The notes: generated by a model not told the origin, from the sequence alone. A stretch of DNA of 64,000 nucleotides from Zygaena filipendulae (GCA_907165275.2 OU015658.1:570501-634500); one strand, 5' to 3'; counted from the first letter of the stretch, positions 1 to 11,919 are shown. Numbers and translations are program-made.

Positions 1-604
1 AGAGACGTAGAGGCACGTCACTAGATATGAGATATATATTGGGCATATCATCTCTTTTTTTAGATTTGTCACACATATTTCAATTTGCTTACAAAAACAC
101 AATCTGAAGAGAAAAATAATTCATGAATCATCAACCGTGTTCATGAAATAAAACTTTCTTTCAAATAATAACTTCAATGAGCTTCGTAAAAATAATAATT
201 AAATCTATATTCGATATACACTCGAACTTTCCACTACTAGCTGTAATTATTTCTCAACTGCACCTTTTTGTATAGAACCGTCAGCATAAAGACCTAACAG
301 TACCAAATGTGCTGTCTAGCATTGTAAGCACAGGTACTTTCACTGCTCGAGCCGCTAACGTCGACCCGTTATCCGCAGACCCTACAGACTGCGCTGTTGT
401 GAGCTGTATGAACGCCACGTCCGTATCCTTGCGTCACGTCATTAAAAAAAAAAACAACAATTACCGCTCAGCACCGTAGAAGCAGGCTAAGGTAAACGGA
501 TACCGCTAACTGAACAATGTTCACGGGTTGTTAATTTATAACATTTTTGTTATTATTAGGTAGAAGAACGATGAATAGAGGTAAAATGGCAAGTACTGTT
601 AACA
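1..604. other. Non-coding stretch, nothing recognised
   Basis: AT-rich sequence with stop codons in all frames at short intervals. A slightly GC-richer patch lies around 340-440, but I see no splice-flanked open frame or recognisable repeat in it. Confidence 0.5.
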
Positions 605-607
605 AAT

Positions 608-900
608 TAACTAGAGAGGACATGTAGGCGGGGCAGGCGCGCTTCCGTTGCAAAGGAAAATTGCCCAAAAATTATTTTGCTGCCATCCCAAGTATATTTA
701 CCACAATATTCCCAAAACTGTCAATTTTGAAAACAGTGACTTAGTAAAAACACAACCTACATTTCTTTACGTTAATGAACGTTTTAGTGGGTGATCAATA
801 AGTTTTGTGTTCGAAAATCACCCGGCGACACTGGTTTTCATCTGTTTTCATATTAAACTTAGTTGATGTCCCTTCCATTTGTTATTTTCTGTTCTGCGGT
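608..900 (+). repeat. ~300-bp unclassified interspersed repeat, copy 1 of 3
   Basis: The same sequence recurs at 34333-34655 and 55856-56157, always in this orientation. It starts near AACTAGAGAGGACATGTAGG and ends near TTATTTTCTGTTCTG. It encodes nothing and shows no terminal inverted repeats. The class is unknown; a SINE or a LINE 3' part are both possible. Confidence 0.7.
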
Positions 901-1398
901 TAACACCATTGCTTTTGAAAGTCTTTAAAATGTAATCAAATTTCAAATACCTAATGGGTTTCTGAGAAATATCTCAAAAACCAAATATATCTATCTATAT
1001 CTTTTATTTACAATATCAATAGTCAAACTTCAGAATATTTAAAAACAAATTTTGAGCATCCGATATTAATCACTTTTTTTATTTATTTTTTATTTAAGGT
1101 TCACCAAACTGGACAACACACAATATGTAAAACACTTAATAAACTTATTTCACAATTTTTAAAACAGTATACGACCTTCTCGAGGTGAACACGACCTGCG
1201 CCTAAAGTAGTGCAACAGTAAAAAAAAACAAATAAAACAAAATAGTTAAACATAGAGGCTGGTTTTGGGAATACAGAATACTTTTGATACAAACATAAAA
1301 AATTGTGAACAACGTGTTCTGCTATTTTAGTTGATTGTGGTTACCCCCTTCAGTTGCATACATGCGGATTGCGGATATTGCGTTTGAATTTTATATAT

Positions 1399-1625
1399 TA
1401 CTAGATGTGCCCCCCGTTTTCACTCGCCGTAATTTCGGAGAAATAAATGCGAAAGTTCAAATTATGTTTGCTTTTTGTTTGTTACGCTTTCAAGCCTCAA
1501 CGGCTCAACCAATCACCATGAAATTTGTCAGGGGTGCAGAGAAGGTCATAGGGTCATACTTTTTATTCCGAAATCCCCGCGGAAACTCTGAAATTACCGC
1601 GGGTGAAACCGCGGGGACCAGCTAG
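1399..1625 (+). mobile_element. Helitron (Lep1-like) composite
   Basis: A minus-oriented 3' end (1399-1442, CTAG followed by a degenerate hairpin) abuts a plus-oriented copy whose 3' end carries ACCGCGGGTGAAACCGCGG and then CTAG at 1622-1625 before T. A hairpin closely upstream of CTRR and insertion before T are the standard Helitron 3' signature. The element has no coding capacity and is one of more than thirty copies in the window. Confidence 0.75.
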
Positions 1626-1907
1626 TATAGATATAAACCTTCTTCGTGAATCACTCTATCTATTTGTGAAAACCGCATGAAGTGTAGTTTTAAAGATCTA
1701 AGCATAAATAGGGACAGACAGACAGCAGCGGGAATTAGCGACTTTGTTTTATTAAGTATAGTATAGTATAGTAGTATGTAGTGACTCATTTATTAAGTAT
1801 AAGTACATAAACAACTTCCTCACATTCACCAGGTTTCTCTCAAATTAAACTCAACGCCACCGGCACCAAAACACATTCGTAACACAAGAAACCCGACAAA
1901 TTTAACA

Positions 1908-1938
1908 AAAAAAAAACACACACACACACGCACACACA
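1908..1938. repeat. A-tract plus (CA)n microsatellite
   Basis: An A-run leads into an imperfect CA dinucleotide array. It lies just downstream (minus strand) of the candidate exon at 1963-2032. Confidence 0.8.
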
Positions 1939-1962
1939 AGAAAACAAAATTAAATCGCATAC

Positions 1963-2032
1963 CAATTTCTTTCCTATGATACTGCCTGTGGTCTCCATTG
2001 TGCGAGTTGGCCGTGCCGAAAGCTTGACCCAT
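1963..2032 (-). CDS. Candidate first coding exon, possible myristoylated N-terminus, gene unknown
   Basis: On the minus strand an ATG with A at -3 and G at +4 opens a 23-codon frame beginning MGQAFG and ending KEI. One base later it runs into a donor-like GTATGC at 1962-1957. Glycine at position 2 with a small residue at 6 fits the N-myristoylation pattern. The exon sits inside a CpG-rich stretch (about 2020-2240) that contrasts with the AT-rich surroundings, as a promoter-proximal exon would. No continuation exon was identified and I do not recognise the protein. A longer overlapping minus frame starting near 2115 is an alternative reading. This is a candidate only. Confidence 0.3.
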
Positions 2033-2139
2033 CTTGACGATAGCAATCCAATGACGAGCGCAACGTTAAGACCGAGTGTCCAGCGCGATTGGACGACAAC
2101 AACGACAAATGACAATCAGCTGATCGCGACACAGACGGC

Positions 2140-2260
2140 GAACGGTTATGACGCATGCGCGCTAGCGACGTCAGTGCCGGGCGAAGAGCGACACGCTACT
2201 GATGAGCTCGGAGCTGGGGCTGGGCGTGCGAGGCGAGCGGCCGCGGTGACCGATAAGCTT
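2140..2260. promoter_or_regulatory. CpG-rich promoter-like patch
   Basis: GC-rich island in AT-rich DNA. It contains an NRF-1/ewg-like GCATGCGC core (about 2153-2160) and a half-CRE GACGTCA (about 2167). With the minus-strand candidate exon immediately below it, it could be a promoter. No TATA box is evident. Confidence 0.35.
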
Positions 2261-2520
2261 GAAATTTGCACCTCGCTAACCCAATTTTCAGCGATACGCG
2301 GACAGTACTGAAAAGGAATTATTTGATAAACAATCCAATCTCTGCTCACGAACCATGCTGGGGAGTTGGTTTGACATTTCATGGTGCACAAATGACGCTA
2401 TTATAGTTCACCTATCGCAAGTATCGCAAAAATTACGGCATTGAATAACATTTCTGATAGGTGACCATTGGACGTTTACTTCAATCACAAAAATTTTAAA
2501 GCCGGCATCTCAGACGAAAG

Positions 2521-2612
2521 ATGGCGGTTGGGAAGCGGACCCTTATTTATACTTGTCTGTTCATTGTAGTTTTGTGTCAAATAAAGTTCTTTCAATTCAA
2601 TTCAATTCAATC
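2521..2612 (+). mobile_element. LINE 3' end fragment with AATTC tail
   Basis: A short sequence containing AATAAA (AAATAAAGTTC) runs into a tandem pentanucleotide (TTCAA/ATTCA) tail. This is the usual 3' end of insect CR1/Jockey-type LINEs, which terminate in short tandem repeats instead of long poly(A). The 70-residue reading frame over it is not a gene. Confidence 0.5.
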
Positions 2613-3470
2613 AGCATCACTATTAAATTCACTTACGACCATCCAGGGTTACTTTGGGGCTTTAGTTAGGAGACAGATTGAAGGAGCAAAACCGCGCAAG
2701 AGTTCACCAGCATCCCTGTCACTGCTATCCTGCAATTGGCCTTGGATAGAGATAAGAAGAAGCGTGTTGTCGAATCGTTTTAAAACGAGCACGAAAATTA
2801 TGAAGTATACGACGGTGAAGAAGACAAGGAATCATCCTAATTCAGTGCAAACAAACGAAAAAACAACGCTCCGTTGAGTTCGTCCGGTCATTATGTCTGT
2901 TACGTCTCTCATTAGTGTTTAAAAGGCGCTCTAATAACCAAGGAAGTTGCCGATAGGTATAGACGTTATCTGTGTTTATTATAATAGTAACAAATTGTAT
3001 AGTTCTCCCAGACGACATAAACAAGGATAATTTGTGATTATTTTTGTTGTTGTTTCATATATCGATCATATCAATATATTATCTATCACATAAAGTAATA
3101 TATATATGATAGTGTACATAGAGGTGATATCAACATTGAATATTATGACATTTATGAATCCAGGACCGAGTTCAGTTTAAATTCAAGGACAGTACACCGA
3201 AATGTTACACTCCGTTGTATTCATAAAAATACGTAGAAAGAAAATAATGTGCCATCTTTGTCCAAACTTGAAGATTTGACAAAAACTAGTCGTGTGGTGT
3301 GTCTTTAACTATAACCAGTGACACTCTATACAAAGGAACTGATTCAAGTAGTTTCCCACAAGTCTTTTACGTCACCTACACGTCTTGTGCGTGTGAGCGT
3401 ATCGTAAGGATGACAACGAGCTGACAGTAACTGACAGATGTCAGTGTAGAATCTACATATTTACCAAGAA
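2613..3470. other. Non-coding; 3350-3450 matches 63486-63600
   Basis: No coding signal. The last ~120 bp resemble 63486-63620 (shared stretch around GAGCTGACAGTAACTG). The pair looks like two copies of one old repeat, of which this one is interrupted by the next element. Confidence 0.45.
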
Positions 3471-3645
3471 AGCAGGAAACTGGTTTTCAAGAGAGCCATG
3501 TTTTAACTTGGGGAACAATCTAACATATTTATTGGCGTTTCGCCATAATTGAAGAAGTAGATGAAGAGATTTTTGTTAATAAGAAACATTGTCATTGGCA
3601 AATTATTATTATAGACGCCATTATTAAAGAAAAAGAAGAAGAGAT
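3471..3645 (+). repeat. ~170-bp repeat with ATTGGCG motif, copy 1
   Basis: Near-identical to 44143-44306 and related to 4118-4262. It begins GCAGGAAACTG and ends in a GAAGAAGAGAT run. The flanks match the uninterrupted sequence around 63640-63660, so the edges are fairly well placed. Class unknown. Confidence 0.65.
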
Positions 3646-4117
3646 CGCGGGGTATGAGGAGGAATGAAGGGAAGGGAGCCGGAGTGTCGCTTCTTTAAAT
3701 AATCTCTATTCTTTATTATAAATAAGCCTGATACGTGTATTTTAGAGATTAGAGAGAGAGAAATGAAGATTGATTCTTTAATTAAACTCTGGAGGGTTAC
3801 TTTTGTATCACATTACAGAAGTGTCGTTATGATAACATAAATAAGTAACGACAAAATAAATGATAATGTACATAATGATACTGCGTTTTACGATTGCTTG
3901 CGTGCGATCAAGTTCGTTGTAACAGCAGACACTCGACGTAGACAAAAGAAAAAGAACCAGAAGATAAGAGGGAAATATGATAGGCTATTAAGTAAACGGA
4001 GCCGATATCGAAACCAACATCGACTAGTGTTCCGATCGTTGTCGGGTGGAGGTTGTACCGAGTGCACGCGTATTCATTACTAGCAAGTTTTGCAGCAGCC
4101 ATTTTGTTTACCCTGAG

Positions 4118-4262
4118 AAAGAAATTAGTTTTCAAGTAGTTTTATCTTGGGGACAAACAATTTAAAATTATCAATGGCGTTTACACATAATAATTGGAGA
4201 AGTATAAACATATTATTTTCGCCGAAACATTGTCATTGACAAAATCAAAGATATTGAAAGAG
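4118..4262 (+). repeat. Diverged copy of the ~170-bp repeat
   Basis: Shares the TTCAAG...TTTTA.CTTGGGGA...ATTGGCGTTT...CATTGTCATTG order with the copy at 3471-3645, with many substitutions. Confidence 0.5.
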
Positions 4263-5251
4263 AATAGATAGACAATACGCTCGGCCGCTAAGCTTACAAC
4301 TTGAAACACGCAGCGGTCAGATGATCTCATGCTCACAAAATGACGTTGGCTAGCAGAGACTATTGTCTATAGATGAACAGCGGACACTTTACGGAAAGCG
4401 ATGTGATTGGCTATTTGAAATGTGTACTTTGTGGTGACTGGTATTTGATTGCGTGGCAATGATGTGATTGGTTTTATTTTGATCATTCCCCCGCAAAAAT
4501 TTGTTGACGAGGATTGCATGATAAAAGTTTGTTTTGATCATCTATAAAAGTTTGTATCGTTCGTCTATTCTCTTATAATGTCTTTGGACAAAATGAATGC
4601 GATAAATCGCTATAGACGCCATCCGAAATATAGAAGATGAAGACGAAAGTAGCATTTGTGCGATAACTCTCCCGATTAATCGCTAAACGTTTAACGGAAG
4701 TAGCTCCTGCGATCGGTTTTTTGTACAAGCTATCGTCTGTTAAAATTTTCCTATTTTACTACATAATAGTGATAAAAACAAGGCCGCTATCAATGTTGCC
4801 AAAGTGTAGGGTTATCAAATTCAACGGTTATTCTTGACCTGGCTTTGTTTTTTTTTGTTTGTTTACATTTAGAATTATTACAGATTAAATTTATATTGAA
4901 ATAATAACAATATCGTTAACTCCGTGTTAAAATTGCGAATTATTAGATAACACAAAACCTATGGGTTATTAAAAATAGTCGGTTCTAGAACTAGGTAAGC
5001 TATAGTTCGGCATTTTTATGGAGACCAAACATGTTGCCATAGTTAAGATGTTCCTATCAATATAGGAGGCATAAAAAACTTACGTGATCGGAATAAAATT
5101 TAGTTTTTATTTACGCGATGTTTACTGCCCTCAGTTTACTGAGCTGCGGTACAAAACTGTACAATACCTACACAGTAAAAACTGTAACGGGTCTATCTGT
5201 TTGTGCACGCATGATGAAAATATACATATATTGCACGGATTTGACTAATAA
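4263..5251. other. Non-coding stretch, nothing recognised
   Basis: AT-rich DNA without a supported exon, RNA gene or recognised repeat. Confidence 0.45.
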
Positions 5252-5509
5252 TAATAATCCACTTTACAACGCACAGATCTACTTGATCCCACACTAAGCT
5301 ATGAGCTTGTGTCGTGGAAACTGAGCAAATACATACATATACTACATGTTATTACATATATATCATACAATAGATATAACACACGTCCAGATTAGAAAAT
5401 GGAACCCCAAGTTCTTCACACAAAGTCCACCCCTACCGGGAATCAACCCCGGAACCTCTTGATTAGCGGGTAGGCATGGTGATCTACTGCCCCAATCGGG
5501 TCGTCAATG
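5252..5509 (-). mobile_element. tRNA-derived SINE, copy 1
   Basis: The minus strand reads a tRNA-like head with an A-box-like GGGGCAGTAG and a B-box-like GGTTGATTCCC. It is followed by a conserved body (GACTTTGTGTG...GGGTTCCA), an AT-rich middle and a tail block with GACACAAGCT. The same order is found at 42053-42365 and 62840-63258, with partial copies at 49146-49282 and 54993-55195. Confidence 0.8.
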
Positions 5510-6147
5510 AAACCTGACATTAGATAATTCTTCAGGATACTTTCAACTCTTGACACCATAAATATATTAGTTGCCATAGCAATACAGTGCGAGTGGATAA
5601 CGCGAGAAAAAAATACTTCAAAATTCCTTTGAAAAAGAGAAAAATTTTTTGAGTGCCTATGCAATATTTAAACAGACTCCTAATCGGATATGCTTAAATC
5701 TTTGTCTCACAAGAAATTTCGGAGGACAGAAGTGCGTATATTATATATCTACCTACCTAGGTATAGGTGCTGATATCGTATTATGTCTGCCTAAAAAATA
5801 ATGCGCGTGGATTATCAAATTTTACGGCAAGGGAACACGTTCCCGATATCCGGGCTTCGAATTATCGGAGACTTTGACGAGGGTAACGCCGAACGCGTGC
5901 GACGCGCCGCACACTCGTGTACACTGAACATCAAAATATGTGAACACTTGAACTTTATTACTATTGCAATAAGATTCAACGACTTTCCAAAGTGATCATA
6001 TTATATTTCCAAATCACTAATCAGTTTCTAAACAATACAAGTACAATAGGCATGTTATGTTGCCGAGGTATAAAAATCTTAATTATGTTTTATTTTTCGC
6101 TTTTTCAAGTGAATGAAAAAGTACTTATGTAGATAAATTATGAAGCG
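5510..6147. other. Non-coding stretch, nothing recognised
   Basis: The two short open frames here have no splice context or family resemblance. Confidence 0.45.
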
Positions 6148-6300
6148 CATTTAAGTTTACGAGTGGGGGCTCGTGACGTCATTACTACGTATAAAGTGTA
6201 CCAAAGCGTGACGGCACGCGATATTTTTACTCAAAGTATTGCTGGTTTTTTTTTTTAATATAATACGTAAAAAAAGAAAAAATAGAGAAAATACGTGCTA
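6148..6300 (-). mobile_element. Decayed fragment of the paired-CRE MITE
   Basis: Retains GCGCATT.AAGTTTA, one TGACGTCA and a run resembling TACGTAAAAAAAGAAAAAAT, in the order seen in the intact copies at 18674 and 20598. Both ends are lost. Confidence 0.5.
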
Positions 6301-6384
6301 ATATATTTTTAATTGTACCTAGGTACATAATATCGGACTATAAACTGAAATGTACTCAACAAGGCTATTACAATGTTCCTGACT

Positions 6385-6455
6385 TCATTATTTATTTATT
6401 TATTTATTTATTGTACTTGTAGCTGTTGTTGTCCTAAATAAACTAAAATTAAAAA
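6385..6455. repeat. (TTTA)n microsatellite and possible LINE tail
   Basis: Tetranucleotide TTTA array followed by a short unique stretch, AAATAAA and an A-run. Confidence 0.55.
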
Positions 6456-6892
6456 AAAAAATTTAGTTATGTTTGTTTTTAGAGTATCATTTCAGAGCTT
6501 ACAAAATTTCTTTATATCAAGGTGTACCTAAGTAATACGAGATATCTTTGAAATCGATGAAACAGGAAATGCCGGGAGGCTACTGGAAACATCCTGTATA
6601 TCATGTGACTACTGTATTTTCATTTTTTATACAAAACATAATAATACACTTTTGGCACTCATTTGAAACGAGATGAATAATATTAACTTATCATACATTT
6701 ATAGCGTAGATCCATTACGACAGTTCATTCAGTGGGAAAGCTCTTATCTATATGATTTAGGAACAGAGTAGGTATTTAGTATAATATAAGAAAGCGCGTG
6801 CACAAATCACAGTTATACACTATCATAATAGACATTATTTTAACAATAACAATCGGTTCATGGAATGAAAAATTTTTACAATACGAAATTTA

Positions 6893-6965
6893 TTTATTTT
6901 ATTTATTTATTTATTCAACAAAATTCCACAGCACATGACAGTAATTACAAACAAATTTCATAAAA
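6893..6965 (-). mobile_element. Probable LINE 3' tail with TTTA array
   Basis: A TTTATTTA array lies at one side of a short sequence, arranged like a reversed LINE 3' end. No coding part remains. Confidence 0.35.
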
Positions 6966-7029
6966 CTATTAAATTATTTCATAAAACGAAATTTATAAAT
7001 TGTTACAGAAAACATGCGCAACTGTGGCG

Positions 7030-7075
7030 GCAGTGAAACTATAAATACACGAGAGCGAAGCTGCGGATAAAAGCT
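7030..7075 (+). mobile_element. Helitron 3' end fragment, GCGAAGC-type hairpin
   Basis: A degenerate hairpin (GAGCGAAGCTGCGG) lies a few bases before CTAG and T, a different 3' subfamily from most copies here. The 5' part is not recognisable. Confidence 0.4.
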
Positions 7076-8639
7076 AGTTTGTAAAGATACTTTATTCACA
7101 CACAAAAATGTTGTTGCGTTGTTGAGTTGAGCGAACGCCTGAAAATTTAGTAATAGCAACGGAGCGACCTGCTTAGTTGCAAATCGTTGCTATTAGATTT
7201 GATGTAGGCGCTTTCGTCCTGAGCCTCTCACGAGTTAGGGCAATCTCGTGCGCTTCGTTGACGATATTTGAAGGGATTTCGATACAATTATTGATTTCAG
7301 CTTGCCTTTTTTCATAAGCTCACGAAAAGGGGAAAACGTATTTGTCTTTGTTCAAGTTGCGTACAGAAAAATTTGTTCGTGGATTATATGAAATTGTGGT
7401 CTATTTTTTCTTTGCCTACATAATATAATGAATACCTTATTCCGAATAGCGTGTGGTATTGTCATGTATTGTGTATGATTCTAAGGAACTCAAGGAACTT
7501 AAGGAAGGAATTTTCTGCCATTTCCCGAGATGAGGTCCTTTGCTACCCAACTGCTGTTAAGTTAGGATCAATCAAGACAAATATAAACAAAATCGAAGCG
7601 TTTGTGTTCGCGGTTTTCCATTTCTTCCCTACCCATAAAACCCAATTTGTATTTTTATGCCAACTTAAAAACTTTTTCTTCGAATCGAGTTATAAAAATT
7701 TATCTCAAGGGAGAAAAACTGTACCTACAAGCAATCGTACTTTGGAAACTTGAAATTAATTTACTCGGGTAAAACGCTACAGCCGCTTCGTTGGCAACAT
7801 TAAACGAGAAGATAAAATATAACTGTTGTATGTACTGACATTGGACCTGTGTTACCAGGAAAACAACTCGTAAGAGCTTAAATTAGAAACTAATATTAGG
7901 TTAATTTCACGCACCGTCGCCCGAGAGGTAATCAGGCAACTTAGAATCTGAGTCGAATCAACCTTACCTACTTTGTCCTTCCTATCTCGCTTAGAAACCA
8001 AGCTACGATGATAATATGATATTGTTGTCCCGAGCATCCATGCAAATAAAAATACTCAAATCAACAATATTATTAATATTGCAAAGTATTAAAAGTACCT
8101 ATAAAAAATCCAAAAAATGTAATGGTTTCATTTAGTCACTCAGTCATGTCATTACAAAAAAGAAAATAATAAAAGCACAATATACTTAAGAAGAACAATA
8201 AAGAAATAAACTAGCAAAATTCATTTTATATTATGCGAAAATATACGGGTGGCTGTGACCGTTTCGGACACAGGGAAGCACGCCACAAAAAACATTCGTG
8301 CGGCTATATCAATATTTTTATGTCGTCTGTGTCTTTTACCCTACCGAATACCTACTTTTTCTTATCTGATTTTTTTTGCATTTTTAAAAATAAAACTAAG
8401 ACGCTCGCGCCCGCAGCACTGCGTGCGAGTCTCTAGAATAAAGCCAGAGCCCAACAAGCAAGCCGTGTTTAACACAGCCTCCCCCGGGTAAGAGGTTAAG
8501 GGCGGCACAAACGAAACTACTATCGTTATTAAACTCCTCGAACGTCAACGCAGATCTACCGAAAATAAAGCGCTGTAATATTTTTTTACAGCAGAAATAA
8601 ATAACGAATTTCCTAGAAATAACTTTTTCTAGAAATGAT
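7076..8639. other. Non-coding stretch, nothing recognised
   Basis: Open frames up to 100 codons occur but lack splice signals, protein-like composition or homology that I recognise. Confidence 0.45.
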
Positions 8640-8703
8640 TGGGCTGGTTTGGATAACCTCGATCCTATGCAACTATAGGATCGAGGTTATCCAAACCAGC
8701 CCA
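8640..8703. repeat. Perfect 29-bp hairpin with 6-nt loop
   Basis: Positions 8640-8668 are the exact reverse complement of 8675-8703; the loop is GCAACT. The stem has no mismatch. It could be the remains of a fold-back element or a recent inverted duplication. A microRNA precursor is less likely, because animal hairpins usually have bulges and longer loops. Confidence 0.9.
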
Positions 8704-8743
8704 GTTACAGGTGCACGAACCTGTTGTTTATGAGACAAATCCA

Positions 8744-9148
8744 TATTAAAAATGCGACGAAACTCTGTTTGTCTGTCTGTAACCTTTTCAAACGTTTACT
8801 ACGCAACCGATCATCATGAAATATTGCATACATGTTCTCGGGGGTACAAAGAAGGAAATAGGGTCCTTTTGTTCAAGAATTCCTGCGGAATCTCAAAAAC
8901 TAACGCGGTCATAACGCGTAATATACGTATTTTGCATACATGTGATCAGGGGTACTGACGTCTCTGTACCTGTACATAAGGTACTTTCACAAATCAAATC
9001 AAATCAAATCAAATATACTTTATTGCACACACAGTAGAAGACACAATATTTACAAAACACAGAAACATATGGATACGTACAATGAGGCCCCGGAATTCCT
9101 GCGGGAACTCCAAAATTAACGTAAGTGAAACCACAGGAGATCGACTAG
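8744..9148 (+). mobile_element. Helitron (Lep1-like) interrupted by a LINE tail
   Basis: Plus-oriented copy with the typical body (ACCGATCATCATGAAAT, TGCATACATGTT) and CTAG at 9145-9148. The hairpin is eroded. A LINE 3' tail sits inside it (8990-9087), so the LINE insertion is younger. Confidence 0.65.
8990..9087 (-). mobile_element. LINE 3' end with (ATTTG)n tail
   Basis: Read on the minus strand, a short 3' region containing CAATAAAGTATA ends in a tandem ATTTG array. Confidence 0.55.
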
Positions 9149-9647
9149 TTATAAGTATAACCGTAGTGGAGCTTTGGCTTTGAGAGCGGAATTCTATAGC
9201 TGAAGACCGACAGGTGTTTAAACAAAATTGACGAGTTATCCATCAGATCAACGATGACCTTAATAAAGAGTGGCAGAGTACGCCTAGACGGTGTCGAAAA
9301 AGGCGTTGCAGACAGCGAGTTGAATAATGCCCTATTCTTGTTTACACCGCCGGAGTGCCGGCGTTTGTAGGGTTAGGTACATTGTAGCGACACTAGCCGT
9401 TTCGCGCGGCCTCACTCACCTGGACTTTCGTTATGCATTTTGCAACAATGCTTCCTTTAAAAGGCTAGCACGGACAAAGGGTATATTTTTTGTTGAAATT
9501 TAGCCCTTCAGAAGAGAACTAGAAGTGCCGTTTCATGTAAGTTCAGTATTCGGACTATTTCAATAAAGAAACTCGTAGGTATTTAAGGGTTTTCGGATGA
9601 TTCAACCCTAACCGTGGAGGATGACAGTGGGTAAAACGCGGGAATAT
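9149..9647. other. Non-coding stretch, nothing recognised
   Basis: No supported exon or repeat. Confidence 0.4.
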
Positions 9648-9649
9648 GC

Positions 9650-9970
9650 AATGAATTGGCTACTTGACTAATTTTTTTTTAGTCCGTCGTGTAGAGTAGT
9701 AAAACATATTGGACACGTATTTTTTCTTTTTTTACGTGATCAAAAAATAACGGCGATACATTGAGTTGTAATTTCGCGTGACGTCACAACCCGGTGCAGT
9801 TTTATGGGGCTTATACTGAATAAGGACGTCACGAGTCCCCCACCCTGAACTTTAATGCGCTTTATCTATGTTTAAGTATTATCATTAATTTGAAAAATCA
9901 AAAAACACGTGTCTATTATTTGTTTATTTTCTAACTGACGGACTAATTAGAATTTTGATTTTCACACCCT
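9650..9970 (-). mobile_element. Paired-CRE MITE, copy 1 (tandem partner)
   Basis: Shares with the copy at 9982-10315 the internal order TTAGTCCGTC, ACACGTATTTTTTC, ACGGCGATACATTGAGTTG, GTGACGTCAC, a second (G)GACGTCAC, AACTTTAATGCGC and CTAACTGACGGACTAATTAG. The distal end is truncated where the next copy begins. Confidence 0.75.
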
Positions 9971-9981
9971 GGAGAATACCC

Positions 9982-10315
9982 AATGGGCATGTTGAGTAAT
10001 TTTTATTTTTTAGCCCGTCTTGTAGATTATTAAAAAATATTGAACACGTATTTTTTTCTTTTTTTACGTAATCAAAAAATAACGGCGATACATTGAGTTG
10101 AAATTCCGCGTGACGTCACTATTCTGACAGTTTGTATGGCGGTTTTGGCGGTTAGTGACGTCATGACCCCCTCACCCTAAACTTTAATGCGCTTTATCTC
10201 TGTATATTTTAATTTATTTAAAAAAGCAAAAAATACGTGTCTATTGTTTTTTTTTATTTTCTAACTGACGGACTGATTAGAATTTTGATTTTCAAAAGTA
10301 GTCCACATCCCCATT
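9982..10315 (-). mobile_element. Paired-CRE MITE, copy 2
   Basis: Termini read AATGGGCATGTTGA on the left and TCCACATCCCCATT on the right, forming imperfect inverted repeats. Two CRE-type sites (GTGACGTCAC, GTGACGTCAT) face each other near the centre. It is non-coding and directly tandem to copy 1. No clear target duplication. Confidence 0.85.
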
Positions 10316-11689
10316 GTGTTAGTAGAATACGTCACGAGATTTTTTTGGTCAGTTTCCGAGCGAGTCCCGAAACCCGGATAGCAATATCGTATAATAAACC
10401 ATCAATATTAAATTACAGTACCCGAAAACACGTCACGTGACAGTCATGTCGTTGCTTGATATATGTACCTACATAGGCATATTATACAAGTTGTTCTACA
10501 CGAGTCACCTCGACCTACACATTTTTAGTGACAGACAACAAAAACAAAGTTGTTTGCTCAAACATCTACCAACCATCTAAGTGCATCGAGATAAATAACA
10601 CCAAGGGCTATTTCAACTGACCCGAATGCGAACGAACAGCATGCACAGTTCGCGATCGCGTACAGCGGGCCCGTCGTACTTTCCACTATACTCTAGATGG
10701 GTTCTAACTTCTACTAATATGGATGTTAATATTAAAAGCGACACCAAATACACATGTTTTCATCAAAGTCACAGTGAGACTGAATTTGTAAAAGAATGTT
10801 TTTGTGCATAATACATACCTACATTTATCAATACTAAATGTATGTATAATTATGTAGTATAAAAAAGCACGCTTTTGGGGTCGTCAAAACGAATCATATG
10901 AGCCTAAACTCGAGGGGTTTACTAGTAGCCATTGCAGAGTTCCACTATCCACAATCGTCAAAGCTCCCAACTCTAAGATATCAATTTATAGTTTTGTCAA
11001 CCGAACTACAGTCACATACAAAGTTTAATTTCGATTGAAGATAATAAAAAGTGGGATAAAAATTGACTTCTAATACTTTATTACGTTTTAATTGTTTTTA
11101 AGTTACAAATGGAAGAAATAAGATAAAGATAAACATAAGATAGAGATAAGAAATAAGAATTAAACATTGCGCGAAACGTTCCTAATTAGAGGCGATAAAA
11201 AAAGTTCCATAACTTCAAACGTTTAATCTTACATTTCAACTGTGTATACTATAATGCTTCTGTTTATGTCAAATTCAAGCCGTTTATTTTCCCGTGCAGT
11301 GTATCCAGTCCTTTAGCGGTTCACACAGAAAAACGAAGAGCAAAGCGCACGGGTTCAATCCTCTCCAACAAAGAGGGTTACTCGTCCTCGACATCCTAAA
11401 ATAACTTTTGCAAGCTCTCTACCTACGCCTCTCAACGCATCATCACGCCTTTGTGACGTAGCGGATGACAGGCTTTATTCACTCCATGCGTATGCAAGAT
11501 TTAAACTTTACATCAACAAAACAAGTAAAATACAAACACATGGATTTAATACTTTAAATTTTAATCGAGTTTTGTTTAGCTTTGATTGTAATTTGGATTA
11601 AATTTAAATTATAGCGAACAGCAAAGGAGCAGCTCTCCTGTGGTGTGATGATTGGAAACCAAGTCCGCTTTGTACATACTATCATCAAA
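10316..11689. other. Non-coding stretch, nothing recognised
   Basis: No supported exon or repeat. A 61-codon frame at 10626 has no splice or homology support. Confidence 0.4.
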
Positions 11690-11919
11690 ATAGGGATATT
11701 GACGACTTTTGAAAATCAAAATTCTAATTAGTTCGTATAGCGCATTAAAGTTTAGGGTGGGGGCATGTAACGTCATTAACCGCTATAAGCCCCCATACAA
11801 ACTGCAGTGTATAGTGACGTCACGCGAAATTTCAACTCAATGTTACTATTTTATTACATAAACAATTTTTAATAATCTACATATCGGACCTAGAAAAAAA
11901 TTGAGTCAACTAGCCCATT
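11690..11919 (+). mobile_element. Paired-CRE MITE, copy 3, internally deleted
   Basis: Opposite orientation to copies 1 and 2. The block between the TTAGT(C/T)CGT arm and GCGCATTAAAG is deleted. One perfect GTGACGTCAC and one degenerate site (TAACGTCAT) remain. Confidence 0.75.

Noticed and set aside
5400..5500. Possible tRNA gene
   Set aside because: Box-like motifs are present but there is no cloverleaf; the body and tail match the SINE family.
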